Below are positions 5,362 through 5,427 of a stretch of 5,427 bases of DNA, in pieces (position 1 is the stretch's first letter; the number at the start of each line of letters is the position of its first letter). The DNA comes from Weeksellaceae bacterium (GTDB lineage: Bacteria; Bacteroidota; Bacteroidia; Flavobacteriales; Weeksellaceae): contig JAQVDG010000170.1 in NCBI GenBank assembly GCA_028698395.1, positions 1 through 5,427 of the forward strand. The letters are read 5' to 3'. A program made the position numbers and the translations under genes. Under the pieces are notes generated by a model. It saw nothing but the letters and a program-made list of their open reading frames with translations. It was not told the origin of the DNA and did no database searches.

Positions 5362-5427
5362 TTATGCGAAAATATGAAATTCTTTGGGTTTTTCGGATAA
5401 TTCATATTCATTTAAACGAATTAAGCA
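5362..5427 (-). CDS. Possible C-terminal end of an unidentified protein (5'-truncated by window edge)
   Basis: On the - strand one frame is open from the window edge for 21 codons and ends with TAA at 5362-5364; the other two frames stop almost at once. The peptide contains LIRLNEYELSEKPKEFH, a balanced mixture of charged and hydrophobic residues that reads like real protein. It would be the end of the gene upstream of hutU on the same strand. A 21-codon open stretch is not rare by chance, and no family can be named. Confidence 0.3.
   Translation of the reverse strand, partial: CLIRLNEYELSEKPKEFHIFA

Overview
The window is AT-rich DNA that most likely comes from a member of the Bacteroidota, probably class Flavobacteriia. 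This rests on the protein types (a long-form urocanate hydratase, a compact cysteine-poor CysH, a RuvC with a short C-terminal extension), on promoter-like TAnnTTTG -7 elements of the Bacteroidota sigma factor, and on start codons preceded by A-rich tracts instead of Shine-Dalgarno sequences. No tRNA, rRNA, transposase, CRISPR array or phage gene is visible. It looks like ordinary chromosomal housekeeping and metabolic DNA.

Layout, left to right. 1-689 (+) is the C-terminal end of mfd, the transcription-repair coupling factor. It converges on a cysH-type sulfonucleotide reductase gene (731-1339, -), and a small inverted repeat lies in the gap. Upstream of cysH is a 260-bp non-coding stretch holding a promoter-like TATATTTG, an operator-like CCTA-N9-TAGG element just downstream of it, and about 210 nt of possible 5' leader with several complementary segments. 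Next comes an Rrf2-family regulator with a cysteine cluster (1600-2034, -), which is transcribed towards cysH. The regulator diverges from ruvC (2181-2726, +), the Holliday junction resolvase. The ruvC promoter-like element ends 4 bases before its ATG, so its mRNA may be leaderless. At 2790-3256 (-) are the remains of a small secreted or lipoprotein gene spread over three reading frames. It sits 20 bases downstream of hutU (3277-5256, -), a complete 659-residue urocanate hydratase of histidine degradation. The right edge (5362-5427, -) may hold the last 21 codons of another gene.

How the genes fit together: mfd and ruvC are DNA-repair genes whose proximity need not be functional. The Rrf2 gene and cysH form the most plausible regulatory pair: an Fe-S- or cysteine-responsive repressor beside a sulfate-assimilation gene whose own promoter carries an operator-like element. 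hutU has no other hut gene beside it here. I found no strong evidence of a wholly new system. The most interesting items are the cysH control region and leader, the frameshifted gene behind hutU, and the possible leaderless promoters of the rrf2/ruvC pair.
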